Of a stretch of 64,000 nt of DNA, positions 42,070 through 54,395 are shown piece by piece. This stretch comes from Chiridota heheva. Lineage: Eukaryota; Echinodermata; Holothuroidea; Apodida; Chiridotidae. Under the pieces are notes generated by a model. The model did no database searches and was not told where the DNA came from. It worked only from the letters and a program-made list of their open reading frames with translations. The stretch covers positions 57,501 through 121,500 of the forward strand of contig JAIGNY010001849.1 in assembly GCA_020152595.1 (NCBI GenBank), written 5' to 3'. A program made the position numbers and the translations under genes. Each line of letters opens with the position of its first letter. Within the stretch, counting starts at the first letter, position 1.

Positions 42070-43785
42070 CAATTGATCAACCTGGGTAAACCAGACAAAA
42101 CCAGTATTCCAGTTATCAACCTGGGTAAATCAAACAAAACCAGTATTCCCTTGATCAACCTGGGTAAACCAAACAAAACCAGTATTCCCTTGATCAACCT
42201 GGGTAAACCAAACAAAACCAGTATTCCTTGATTAACCTGGGTAAACCAAACAAAACCAGTATTCCCGCGATCAACCTGCGTAAACCAAACAAAACCAACC
42301 TGGGTAAACCAAACAAAACCAGTATTCCCTTGATCAACCTGGCTAAGCCAAACAAAACCAGTATTCCCATTATCAACCTGGGTAAACCAAACAAAACCAG
42401 TATTCTTTTGATCAACCTAGGTAAACCAAACAAAACCAGTATTCCCGTGATCAACGTGGGTAAACCAAACAACACAAGTATTCCTTTGATCAACCTGGCC
42501 AAACCAAACAAAACCAGTATTCCCTTGATCAACCTGGTTAAGTATTCCCTTGATCAACCTGGGTAAACCAAACAAAACCATTATTCCCATGATCAACTTG
42601 GGTAAACCAAACAAAACCAGTATTTCCTTGATCAACCTGGGTAAAACCAAACTTGATCAACCTGGGTAAGTATTCCCTTAATCAACCTGGGTAAACCAAA
42701 CAAAACCAGTATTCCCGCGATCAACCTAGGTAAACCAAACAAAACCAGTATTCCCTTGATCAACCTGGGTAAATCAAACAAAACCAGTATTCCCTCGATC
42801 AACCTGAAAACCAGTATTCCTGTGATCAACATAGGTAAACCAAACAAAACCAGTATTCCAGTGATCAACCTGGGTAAACCAAACAAAACAAAACCTGGGT
42901 AAACCAAACAAAACCAGTACCTGGGTAAACCAAACAAAACCAGTAGTATTAAACCAAACAAAACCAGTATTCTTGTGATCAACCTGGGTAAACCAAACAG
43001 AACCAGTATTTCCGAAGTCAACCTAGGTAAACCAAACAAAACCAGTATTCCCGTGATCAACCTGGGTAAACCAAACAAAACCAGTATTCCCGTGATCAAC
43101 CTGGGTAAACCAAACAAAACCAGTACCTGTGTAAATTAACTGGGTAAACCAAACAAAACCAGGTACATTAAACAAAACCAGTATTTCCGTGATCAACCTG
43201 GGTATTAAAACCAAACAAAACCAGTATTCCCGTGATCAACCTGGCTAAACCAAACAAAACCAGTATTCCCTTGATCAACCTGGGTAAACCAAACAAAACC
43301 AGTATTCCCGTGATCAACCTGGCTAAACCAAACAAAACCAGTATTCCTGTGATCAACCTGGGTTAACCAAACAAAACCAGTATTCCCGTGATCAACCTGG
43401 GTAAACCAAACAAAACCAGTATTCCCGTGATCAACCTGGGTAAACCAAACAAAACCAGTATTCCTGTGATCAACCTGGGTAAACCAAACAAAACCAGTAT
43501 TCCCGTGATCAACCTGGGTAAACTAAACAAAACCAGTATTCCCGTGATCAACCTGGGTAAACCAAACAAAACCAACCTGGGTAAACCAATCAGCGATCAA
43601 CCTGGGTAAACCAAACAAAACCAGTATTCCAGTGATCAACCTAGGTAAACCAAACAAAACCAGTGTTCCTGACCAACTTAAACCAAACAAAACCAAACCT
43701 GGGTAATCCAAACAAAACCAGTATTCCCGTGATCAACCTGGCTAAACTTAACAAAACCAGTATTCCCGTGATCAACCATGTGCAT
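42070..43785. repeat. 39-bp minisatellite, about 42 copies
   Basis: Units contain GATCAACCTGGGTAAACCAA and ACAAAACCAGTATTCC. As 39 is divisible by three and the unit lacks stops, open stretches appear on both strands: INLGKPNKTSIPV on plus, GLPRLITGILVLF on minus. Frequent partial units and indels break every frame, so it is not a gene. Confidence 0.95.
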
Positions 43786-45162
43786 GGTAAATGACAGAGG
43801 ACAATTAAAGAAACCAATTGGTGAAAAAATGTGTTCATGTTTTATTCTTACAAGGAGTTATTAGTGTTGAAAGCTCCTAAGACATTTGTACACAAATGGC
43901 TGGGACAGGCTTAGTGTAACATCGCGCCTTTAACCTCTAAAGTCTTTAATTTATTTGAAAATTGACTACCGCTTTCTAAAGGATTAGAAGTACTTTTTCC
44001 TCCATAAAATATTGAAATATATGTACTATAGGGTATGAAAATACTTCAAACTAGTTTTGCCAAACTGTCAAAGTAGCCAATAGTTTGGGTTTTCAAACAA
44101 TGAAAATGTTTTGATATTTTAATCAAATTTATATGGTTAGGGAATGAGTAGATGTGAAATATGATATCTTCATGGTTATTTAACCATTTTGTTGCTTTGA
44201 TTGTCCTCATGGCATGTAACATGCACACCTTGACCACAGGAATATTCCTTTGAAGCTTTCACAAGGAATTTTAAGTTTAAGAATGAATTATAGGGCCAGC
44301 TTCTTGTGACCCATCATAAAACATCGGCAAATTTAAAATATGGTTAAGAATTCACTAAGTGGTGGCAGTGATTTTTTTCTGTTCAGTAAAGCTCTATCCT
44401 GGTAAGAAACTTTTGTGGAAAGATTTGGGATTTACCTTCAACCCACCAGTGACACAATGGCCGATCTCTACCTCCAGCCCTTCCCTCACTCATTCATGTA
44501 TTAAGGTAAACTAGACCATTTAAAAAAATATATATTTGTTCACATGCTTATAGTCTAACCTCCTCGGGCACAATTTGTCCTTTGCTGTTGTGGTGCCGTT
44601 AAGCCTCACCAAACAAACAAACAAACATTCACTCCCTTGATCTCCTAATGCCATGAAATATTGTTTGTGAATCTCAAATAACTACTTGGTATAAATATTA
44701 GTGTTAGAGAAGTTATGTAGCTCTCCACATGGTTTACAAAGCGTGGCTGAATATTTCAGAGTCTCTGAAAAAATGTACCCTCATTTTTCAGTACCCTTTA
44801 ATTCAACCATGTTTAAAGAATAGATTGATAATAAAACATAAAATACTCTGTTGTAACAATTGATTTGCAAGAAAAGTTGAAAAGCTCAGCAGAGGATATA
44901 AAGTGTGAGAGGTTGCTGTTCTGTTGGTGAATTAAATCATTGATTTGGCTCTAGGGGAAATGTTTATCATTCTATCCAGGGTATGCATCACTTAAAGCAT
45001 CAGGAGTGAATGCATTGCATTATTAGTCATCAGCACATAGTCTAATAATACTAAAGGTCTGCAGCTCCCTACAGTTTAATGACCCATTTAAAAGAACTTT
45101 TCAAATTTCCAATTTAGTTTTGGCTGACAAAGCAGAGTGTTTGTTTTTTTGTATATATGTTA
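43786..45162. other. No gene; LINE 3' tail at 44545-44630
   Basis: 44545-44630 has CCTCCTCGGGCACAATTTGT, GTTGTGGTGCCGTTAAGCC and (CAAA)n, matching the 3' end of the LINE at 36156-38095. The rest shows no recognisable feature. Confidence 0.55.
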
Positions 45163-45322
45163 GACATGTGATTGTCACATGATATGTGCAAGATATGTGA
45201 TTGTCACATGATATGTGCAAGATATGTGATTGTCACATGATATGTGCAAGATATGTGATTGTCACATGATATGTGCAAGATATGTGATTTTCACATGATA
45301 TGTGCAAGATATGTGATTGTCA
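45163..45322. repeat. 29-bp tandem repeat, about 5.5 copies
   Basis: GATATGTGATTGTCACATGA followed by TATGTGCAA, nearly perfect. GTGATTGTCAC is itself palindromic. Confidence 0.92.
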
Positions 45323-46864
45323 CAGAAACTTGATATAATACTGACTATTTCTTTCCTATACTGTAGTTTTATCAGAATATTTATAACAGAAAGATATTAA
45401 GTGGGCATTATGATTAAGAGTTAAAACTTTCTGTCCCTGCTCTTCAAAGTATTGTTCAAGACAATATTTAAAAATGGGTCATTGAGAGGATCACGATGCC
45501 TGGGGACAAACTGAAAATACAGGCCTGTATATCGGAAAATTCGAAATTTCCCCCTCTTCTTCCTTCTCGTCCTCCCCACCAAAAAAAAAAAAAAACCCTA
45601 ATTCTGTTCCAATTTTACACCATTTTTGCCTTTGTCAATCGTGGGTTTTTCACAAATTTAACACACATTCCTTAATTTCTTAATTTTTATGAGCCCAATG
45701 TCAACCACACCCCCAATGCCGCCTTTGACCCCTCTCCTCTCAGTGGTACTGATTTAAAAGCAGAGGATGTACAGTACATAAGTAGATCAGCATGCCTTCT
45801 CACACATCACAAGTTTGCATACACAGGCCTGAGATTTCAAGGAGCTCTAAATGGTCAAATGTTAACTTGCTGATAATTACTTTGCTCATTGCATGATGTT
45901 TGATAAAATTGGAGGCTCATTCAGCTAGTGTTGCTGTACCCCCCCTACACATCTGTAAAGATTCAACTAGGGAATCTTTTCTCAAGAAAATTGATTGACC
46001 TTCAAAAATAAATTTGATCAAGTAACGTCACTTCTGCGGCGGTAATTTATTGGCTTGTCGGTGCATGGTCGTTGATTGTGCAGACAAGTCAGAAATGTTG
46101 GATTGGATCTTTAACACAATACCTGGCCATCAAGGATATGATGTACAGATTCTCATGATACATCTGTTCTTGAAGGAAATGACCAGCCTCTTTTAAAGCA
46201 TCTGAATCATTTGAAGGGCGCAGATTACAAGAAATAAATTCTTGCGATGAATGGACAATAGAAGTGGTGTTATAAATTTTTGTAGAATTACGTCCATAAA
46301 TCAGTTCTGGGAAAGACAATTTGTTAGTTGATGTCTTTACACTGTATAGAAGAAAGAGTCATACTAGTGAAATATCATTCGTCATTTCTACTTACTTGTA
46401 CCCTGCTGTTCACCGAGGGTCAGAGCATTCAAGTGTGACATGTCTTATTGTTGTATGTTCATTCCCCTCCCCCCCCCCCTATCCACCCCCTCCAAAAAGA
46501 GATTTGGAATAGGAAAGTTAGGGCGGGAGTGTGTTTTCATTCACCTTTACTAAATGATGTGTTTGAAATAAAGAATTACTTTAAATATTATAAAACGCTA
46601 CCTACATAAATTCAGAGCAGTAAGAACAGAATTCCATCAAGTGTCCAAAACCAAGTGTTCATGTTGGGGGGTGGGGTTATTTTTAATGACACCCCTTACC
46701 TCATTTGTGTTGTTCTTACGATTTGATTGGTTTAGTTTCTTTTTACAGAGACTTATAAATTTGTGAAGTGTTGAAAATTTGTTTTGTGTGTTGAATGAGG
46801 TTTGGACGATGTCAGCTGAAAGTGCTTAGAGAAAGTTGTCATGTGTATTTGACTCAGCTCTTAA
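45323..46864. other. No gene; inverted dispersed repeat at 46010-46137
   Basis: 46010-46137 is the diverged inverse of 21281-21410 (AGTAACGTCACTTCT, ATTGGCTTGTC, ACAATACCTGGCC). Homopolymer C and A runs occur near 45580 and 46470. No coding signal. Confidence 0.4.
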
Positions 46865-47593
46865 AGAAAAATTCCCATGGTTTGATGTAAAATTTTATTT
46901 GAAATAGCATACTTTTAGAGCCAATTGGCACAAAATCAGGTTGATGTCATATTCGGTTCAGGAGATATGGAATTTGAAAGATTTCCTAATTGTATTTTAA
47001 AGTTTTTGTACAGTATGACGGATTCGTGTTTGATGATGTCATAGAGGCAATTCCATTGCAAATGTTTATGTATTTCTTTTAACGTTAATTGGTTGTTTCT
47101 GTATGATTAGAAACAATTTTCCAAAAGTTATTGAAGTAGGGTATACTTGACAATGTATATAAATACTTTTTCATCAATTTATTTTTCTAGCAGGTTTTAC
47201 TAATAAAAAAGGATGATAGATTTTAATGAAATACATCAACTTTGTGGGTGAATGTGTTGCTGTGATGTCATACTGAGCCTTTCCCCTATTCATTTATTTG
47301 CATTTTTGTGAAGCTTAGAATTTGAATATCTCCTGGTAGGAAAAACATATCACCATGATTTTTGTACTGAATTGTTTCTTTTTCTTATAAAAGATTATGG
47401 AAAAACAGGGAATATTCCTAAAAAAACATGGGAATATTCCTTTAAAAACATGGGACTATTCCTTTAAAAACATGGGATTATGCCTTTAAAACATGGGATT
47501 TTGCCTTTAAGAACATGGAATATTCCTTTTAAAACATGGAAATATCCCTTTAAAAACATGGAAATATTCCTTTAAAAACATGGGAATATTCCT
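46865..47593. mobile_element. TTAA-flanked MITE with an amplified right end
   Basis: TTAA lies at 46861-46864 and 47594-47597. The left end AGAAAAATTCCCATGG and right end (reverse complement AGGAATATTCCCATG) are related inverted repeats. The body shares TTTATTTGAAATAGCATACT with the truncated copy at 19141. The right terminus exists not once but as a tandem series (47400-47597). No coding capacity. Confidence 0.65.
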
Positions 47594-47597
47594 TTAA
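47400..47597. repeat. About 9 tandem copies of the MITE terminus
   Basis: AACATGGGAATATTCCTTTA and variants repeat every 21-23 bp. The palindromic core GGAATATTCC is the terminal repeat of the MITE family. Confidence 0.85.
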
Positions 47598-49374
47598 AAT
47601 TTTTATAACATTTACAGGAAGAAACACAATATTTTCATCATAAATCTGCAATATTGAATATTGTTGGTAGGCCTAATCATAATTCTTTATTGTGAAAAGA
47701 CATTTTGATAATCATTTTAGCTTATACTGAGCAGTACATTAGATTGAATCTTTGTTTAAAAACCAATTCAATTTGTGCCAAGTTTCAAGTTACCCATTAA
47801 TCTGCAATTTACGACCATTAATTCATCATGTCATGCGCTTCATCAGGAAGTGTAACCCTTGATAATAAAAAGCTTGTGTAAATTTACTTTGAGAAAAGCA
47901 TCAGGTTTATCACTGAGGGGATTGCGGAATGCTATGACTGTACACGTCTGTGTAAACACACCTATTAAGCAGCTGATTTTCTGTATGAAGTAATTTAGAA
48001 CATATTTACGGATCCTGAGTCAAGTGGCTACAGTGGAGTGGCAGATTTATACTCTGCTTTGTTTTCTATGAATGATTTCATTAAAAGGAGATGATTGTCC
48101 CTTGCAATAAAATCATTAGTGTTTAAAATAAAATCATTATTGTTCCTTTTGAAATTGGAAAGTTCACTTGTATGAGCAATGTGTTAATTTGTCCAGTACT
48201 AAATACTTCCTAATAACAGTTCAGTTTCCCTTTAAACATTCCAATACATAAGGAGTTGCCAGCAAATGTCAACTTTTATGTGGGCAAAACAAGTATCTGT
48301 GAAAGTTAATACTGTAGCTCCTCCTCCACCATTCTATGCTTTCAATGTGTTTTACTATTGATCTCTTTTATTTCAAAGAGGTAGATAAGATGTTCTGTCT
48401 GTCCTTATCAATATTTTACTAATGGCAAGATGGGAATCAAGATATTAATGCAGTTTATCATTATCATTTAACATTGTATACCACCCAGTTTACATATAGA
48501 CTACAAGGGATAGACCTATATCTGGTATTTTAACAGGAAACTAAGATCATTTCTGCTGAAAAGTCAAGATTTTTGTATGTGATACAAGTTTCACTTGTCA
48601 GTTCCTGCATCAAAATGCAAAGGGTACCCCAAAGCGAAGCAGTGCTCCCTATAAGTATGAGTAGAAGGCTTACCTGAGAGGTAAGTGCCTTAGATGGTGC
48701 TCCCTATGAGTATGAGTAGAAGGCTTACCTTGGAGGTACATGTAAGTGCCTTAGATACTGGATATTAAGGCTTGATCAGAGTTCTTGGTTACCGTCTTAT
48801 CTTGGTGATTTTGTCAGAGATGTGGGGAGTAGAGACATTGTCACTCTCACAATTTTTCATTTACAGTAACATTTGATTCATTGCAAGGAAACTGACAGAT
48901 ACTTTTGCACTTGATATCTTACCGTCTGCTTCATTTGTGCATGCTTTGGAATGTTTCTTTCTATATCCATCTGGCCCCCTTCACTCGCCCCTTATAATAA
49001 AGTCTTCACAGCCCTGGGTGTTGCCTTACGCCAAACACGTAGACAAGATATTGATGGACCGGTCTCTGCAATGGTCAATCTTTTTCCAGTGGATATGTCT
49101 TGATAAAGGTCAGTCTCGGATTTTTAAAAAGAGTAAGAAGCTTTACCCAGGAGGCTGTTTACTGAATTCGAGATTGAAAAGGGAAGCGCTGGAGAGTGCT
49201 TTTGTTTCTAAAGTGCTCCCAGTGATGGTCTTACAGTGTAGGAAGATATTTTCTGTTGAGATGGTTCTTTTGGGGAGTATTCCTGACCCAGTTTATATAT
49301 ATATATATAACTTAATAAGGTATATAAATGTTTGAAGGCACACCAGTATATTTGAGGTTGATATGCTGAATCAT
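47598..49374. other. No gene; small duplication at 48634-48758
   Basis: AGTGCTCCCTATAAGTATGA and GTAGAAGGCTTACCT are duplicated about 56 bp apart. A plus-strand frame at 48937-49335 has no recognisable motif and ends in a (TA)n run. Confidence 0.4.
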
Positions 49375-49378
49375 TTAA

Positions 49379-49986
49379 AGTAATATTTCCATGAATTTTC
49401 ATTTTTTCATATACGATAGAGAAATGTTTTGGAAACAAAGTGGTAAAAACTCTATTAATATTATATTCCGTTTAAAAGTTACAAAATTTTAAAGTTTTTT
49501 TGAATTTGGACAAAAGTGACTGATAACAATTTCAACAAAATGTCTTTTAAATTTCTTTAAAAATGATTTTGATTTTTTTCTCTCATTGTAAATGTGATGT
49601 ACACCAAGAAAAAAACAAAATTGTTTTCTTGTAAATTATATATTTCACCCTATCTCTAAAATGAACCAAAAATGCTGTTCGATAATGTAAATAAAGTGTG
49701 ATTACATTCATAAAATAAACATAAGAAACGTGCTGGAATGCCTTGATGACATCACCAAGCATATAACGTGCTGGAATTGCCTTGATGACATCACCAAGCA
49801 TATAACGTGCTGGAATTGCCTTGATGACATCACCAAGCATATAATGTACAAGGTGTTTTTAGAACATTTCTCTACTCTACATTGTTATAACTTCCAAACG
49901 GAATCAGATATTAACATAGTTTTTTCACTACTTTGTTTCTTTTCTCTATCATATATGAAAAAATTAAAATTAATGGGAATATTCCT
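49379..49986. mobile_element. TTAA-flanked MITE with long terminal inverted repeats
   Basis: TTAA at 49375-49378 and 49987-49990. The left end AGTAATATTTCCATGAATTT and right end (reverse complement AGGAATATTCCCATTAATTT) pair, and the match continues with gaps through TTTTTTCATATA-GATAGAGAAA and TTCCGTTT-AAGTTA, over 100 bp. Its centre (49729-49845) has three copies of a 39-bp unit containing CGTGCTGGAATTGCCTTGAT. Confidence 0.78.
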
Positions 49987-49990
49987 TTAA

Positions 49991-50644
49991 GTATTTTTCC
50001 ATTAATTCAGTTTCCCTGCCTTACAGAGGGATTTCATCACGTGACTCTAACTCAAATGAACTCCATTTTGCAGGGCAGCGGCATCGTTACGTTTTACACA
50101 TCTTCACAAAGCTCAGTCACATCACACATACAACAAACATACTACATGCTAACCTACCAGTACCTGTTCAGCGAATTTTACTACTTGCAATTTTTTCTTC
50201 GCTTCTGATTTTACTTCATATTTTCCTAAAGTTTTATATTTTCACCGGGTATATGAAGAGTAACTTCAACGTTAATGCCAGCTGATTGTTCGTTATACTC
50301 AGACATGTCAGACAAAGCCTACATACCTGATATAAAGTGCTCGCTTCAAATCCTAGTGTAAACTGTAGCTTGAAGCTGCCGCGTCTTACAGCAGAAACCC
50401 ACTTTGAATGTCGATCAGGATCAGATGGGAATAGAGAAAATGTCTTTTTATTTCCCGCACACATCTATTACTTCAACCAACGGCACTGCAAGATTCCAGC
50501 ATCATTTTTCTTACAAAAATAATCTTATATAACAAGATGCAAACATATGTAAGTCTAATTAAGTGTACAGCAGACGACAGTGGTGTTGCCAGACAAACTG
50601 GTGATGTAAACAAAGTCATGTGACTTCAGCGGAAACACCCTTCT
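49991..50644. other. No gene seen
   Basis: Mixed-composition sequence with overlapping short frames on both strands; nothing recognised. Confidence 0.35.
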
Positions 50645-50735
50645 CTTTCTCTGCAGGTGCCGAGTCTGAAACAGACATTGGCGATAATGGCCCTCCAGTC
50701 ACTTTTGTTTAGAGCTAAATGCATAAAACACCCTT
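50645..50735 (-). mobile_element. LINE 3' tail fragment
   Basis: GGTGCCGAGTCTGAAACAGA and ATGGCCCTCCAGTCACTT match the end of the LINE at 32300-32840 (DWRAMIANVCSRLGT region on the minus strand). Confidence 0.65.
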
Positions 50736-50829
50736 ATACAGTACATAATAGTTCATACATGCTTATCTAGGGTGCAGTACCATTTACTGAAATGAAAGCA
50801 TTGCTGATATAAACAACACTTTGACAGGG

Positions 50830-51380
50830 CTGTCTTACCGCATGAGCACTCTGGGCAATTGCCTGGGGCCCCGCGACTTTAGAAGCCTCGTAAATATTTC
50901 ATTAATTTAAAAAATTAACATTCATATGAATGAGTAAGAAAACATAAGAAGCAGTGGCATAAATGTGAAATTGGGGGCCCCATTGTGAGCAAAATAAGCA
51001 TTGAATCTGGCGTTTGATCTTTGGACCGAGGTCCCATCGGGAGCCCTTGTTGTCCATGACCTGGCACAGCGGCACTCGAGCACTACAAGAGTTACAACAG
51101 ATAATTGAAAAATATTGTAAAATTATTGAATATTTTGATAAAATTTCCAGAAAAGTGGTCAAAACGTCCTGGAAACAGGCCCAAAATCCCTGCAAATCAA
51201 CCAAAAGCTGTCTAAAATTTGGAGGAAAAGCCAAAATTTCCTGAAGACTGGCAAAATAATTTCCCCAAAATTGGGCAAAACTTCCAGGAAACGGACGAAA
51301 ATTTGCTGCGGCAGGCTTACTAAGAACTTGATAAGATTCCAGAAAAAGCCCCAAAATTACCTGAATGCTGACAAAATCCC
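50830..51380. repeat. Dispersed repeat with degenerate internal array
   Basis: CTGGGCAATTGCCTGGGGCC contains a near-palindrome. From 51100 on, CCAAAATTTCCTG-type words recur loosely, similar in style to 28740-29095. The long minus-strand frame here (50902-51354) shows no domain. Confidence 0.4.
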
Positions 51381-51481
51381 ATTAATGCCTTAATGTATGG
51401 TTCTACAGAACAGCATTCTAACATGAAAGATATTTCAAGAAATGTAAACATTGGCAATGCAAACCAACCTGCAAACTTGCC

Positions 51482-52085
51482 ACATGATTGAGTATCAGCT
51501 CTACTATCTCACATGATTGAGTATCAGCTCTACTATCTCACATGATTGAGTATCAGCTCTACTATCTCACATGATTAAATATCAGCTCTACTATCTCACA
51601 TAATTGAGTATCAGCTCTATTATCTTACATAATTGAATATCAGCTCTACTATCTCACATGATTGAGTATCAGCTCTACTATCTCACATGATTGAATATCA
51701 GCTGTACTATCTCACATGATTGAATATCAGCTCTACTATCTCACATGATTGAATATCAGCTCTACTCTCTCAAATGATTGAATATCAGCTCTACTATCTC
51801 ACATGATTAATATCAGCTCTACTATCTCACATGATTGAATATCAGCTCTACTATCTCACATGATTGAATATCAGCTCTACTATCTCACATGATTGAATAT
51901 CAGCTCTACTATCTCACATGATTGAATATCAGCTCTACTATCTCACATGATTGAATATCAGCTCTACTATCTCACATGATTAAATATCAGCTCTACTATC
52001 TCACATGATTGAATATCAGCTCTACTATCTTACATGATTGAATATCAGCTCAACTATCCCACATGATTGAATATCAGCTCTTCTA
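51482..52085. repeat. 29-bp minisatellite, about 21 copies
   Basis: CACATGATTGAATATCAGCT followed by CTACTATCT. Early copies have GAGTATC, later ones GAATATC, showing local homogenisation. Confidence 0.95.
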
Positions 52086-53147
52086 TCTATTGTAATTTGT
52101 TATTCTGGTAGCAGTCCAAAAGGTGCATCCATTTTAGTGTTGGAAGACATTCTGCTAAAATGGGTTCATGGCCTTACGTAGCCATACTTATCCTGAAAGA
52201 TCAGAGGTGAAGTATAGTGCAGGTAGCACAGAACTAAATATTTGCCCCATTGAAGCCTATGATGAAAGGGTTAAGTTCGGGGTCCTTTTTGTACCAGAAT
52301 CTTATAGATTTGGGATCTTTGTGATGTTTTCCAAAAAGTGCCATCTAACATCTCTCAGATGAGGGTACTTTCAATAGGGGGTCACCAGAGGTTTTGGCCT
52401 TTTTTTTTTTAGGCTGAAGTAAAGATGTGTTATACACCTTCACCAAATCACTCAATTTTTGTTATGGGTCCATGGTAAAATAGTTCCCTATGAAACTTTT
52501 GCTGAACAAATTTCATCAAGTTTGAATATGCATATCTGACCTATCCTTCCTCTACCATTCTTGAAATTTTCAACTTCTTAGCTTCCTGTCCCATGAAATG
52601 GGACCTCTCGAAAATATTTTTATTAGCCTTTTCTCTGAGGGTTCTCATTTTGGGATGGCGTAGTAATACCTGCATGTGGCAGCAGGCTTGTGGATTCTAA
52701 GGACCCCATCAACCGATTAAACAAAATGATATGCATGCACTTTTTCAACAATTCTTTTTTTTGAGCAGCTATCTTTTGTCTTTCTTTGGTATTTAAGCAC
52801 CTGAATCAGTTTCCTAGTGCACTACTGTATGTAGCTGGATTTAGAACTGTTTGGATATGCCTATCATTTATCAAGCCATAAATTACTGTGTTCCACATTA
52901 TGAATTAACAATTTGGAATACAATGTAATCAGAAATGTTGTATTTAGGGGTGGGATAGAGTATGTAGCAGCAGACCTATAGCCATCATCTGCAGTCAAGG
53001 TTTATCAGATAAAAAAAAGGGTTTTCTTAGAATGGTGGGTTTTTTGAAAGGGCATGGTAGAGGAGTGCATGAGCGCATGCAAAATTTTAATGCTGAATTG
53101 TTTTTTTTGTTTTTTTTAAATGCTTGTTCAAAGCGTGCTTTTACAAT
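52086..53147. other. No gene seen
   Basis: Non-coding sequence with a few A or T runs; no identifiable repeat. Confidence 0.35.
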
Positions 53148-53990
53148 GGAAACTTCAGGCTCAAAGCTGCAGCCACACATCGCTCACAAGCCTGTACTAT
53201 TGCCTACTCTGATCCCTTATTGGCTCAAAGCTGCAGCTACACAAGCCTGTACTATTTCCCTGCTCCGATCTCTTATTTTAGGCTTAAAGCTGCAGCCACA
53301 CATTGCCCACAAGCCTGTACTATTGCCCTGCTCTGATCCCTTATTGGCTCAAAGCTGCAGCCACACATCGCTCACAAGCCTGTACTATTGCTCTGCTCTG
53401 ATCCCTTATTGGCTCAAAGCTGCAGCCACACATCGCTCACAAGCCTGTACTATTGCCCTACTCTGATCCCTTATTGGCTCAAAGCTGCAGCTACACAAGT
53501 CTGTACTATTTCCCTGCTCCGATCTCTTATTTTAGGCTTAAAGCTGCAGCCACCATTGCCCACAAGCCTGTACTATTGCTCTGCTCTGATCTCTTATTGG
53601 CTCAAAGCTGCAGCTACACAAGCCTGTACTATTACCCTGTTCTGATCCCTTATTGGCTCAAAGCTGCAGCTACACAAGCCTGTACAATCGCCCTGCTTTG
53701 ATCCCTTATTGGCTCAAAGCTGCAGCCACACATCGCTCACAAGCCTGTACTATTGTTCTGCTCCGATCCCTTATTAACTCAAAGCTGCAGCTACACAAGC
53801 CTGTACTATTACCCTGTTCTGATCCCTTATTTCAGGCTCAAAGCTGCAGCCACACATCGCTCACAAGCCTGTACAATTACCCTGCTCTGATCCCTTATTT
53901 CAGGCTCAAAGCTGCAGCCACACATCGCTCACAAGCCTGTACAATTGCCCTGCCTCCGATTCCCTTATTTCAGGCTCAAAGCTGCAGCCA
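53148..53990. repeat. Minisatellite with two unit lengths
   Basis: About 14 units share CAAAGCTGCAGC, ACAAGCCTGTACTATT and CTGATCCCTTATT. Long units carry CACACATCGCTCACAAGCC; short ones have TACACAAGCC instead. Long and short types alternate irregularly, and some units add a TTTCAGG or TTTTAGG joint. Confidence 0.93.
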
Positions 53991-54104
53991 CACAACATGT
54001 AGTACAGGAGAAATTTGATGTTTAATTCAGCTTTAACTTCTGTGGATGCGATTGTTGCTGGATGTGTCATCAAGGGGAAAGATAACCCTCAGGAATACTA
54101 CACT

Positions 54105-54395
54105 ATTTCATGGATTTAAAAACTGCCTTGGAAGGCCAGTTAGGCCCATAGGACTAGTGCTTTTCGTGGTTTTCATGGTGCAAGCGGAGCATATGACTCC
54201 CACTGGATGAGATGCTAGTCCATCACAGGTTAATTTCTCAACAATTCTGGTACTCATTTTCACAGCCTGTAGAGCTAATGCAAGCAGGATAAAGTGTCGT
54301 GCCAAAGGACACAACACAGCTGTTGGCTGGGAATCGAACCCAGTACTTCTCGTTCAGAACACAAGACTCATAAGCACTGAATCACTGCATTCCCT
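54105..54395 (-). mobile_element. tRNA-derived SINE
   Basis: On the minus strand the head near 54395 reads GGGAATGCAGTGATTCAGTG, then CTGGGTTCGATTCCCAG (54343-54327), a perfect T-arm with the RNA polymerase III B box GGTTCGATTCC. The body follows with GTGTTGTGTCCTTTGGCACG and, further on, ATCCAGTGGGAGTCATATG. The body recurs at 17945-18090. A full tRNA fold is not present, so it is a SINE and not a tRNA gene. Confidence 0.7.

Noticed and set aside
42007..43838. Many frames of 60-161 codons
   Set aside because: Consequence of the stop-free 39-bp repeat, open on both strands and interrupted by partial units.
48937..49335. Plus-strand frame of 132 codons as a gene
   Set aside because: No domain, no flanking signals, ends in a TA microsatellite.
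50902..51354. Minus-strand frame of 150 codons as a gene
   Set aside because: Lies across a dispersed repeat with degenerate CCAAAATTTCC words; no recognisable motif.
54327..54343. tRNA gene
   Set aside because: Only the T-arm is intact; acceptor and anticodon stems do not form, so it is a SINE head.
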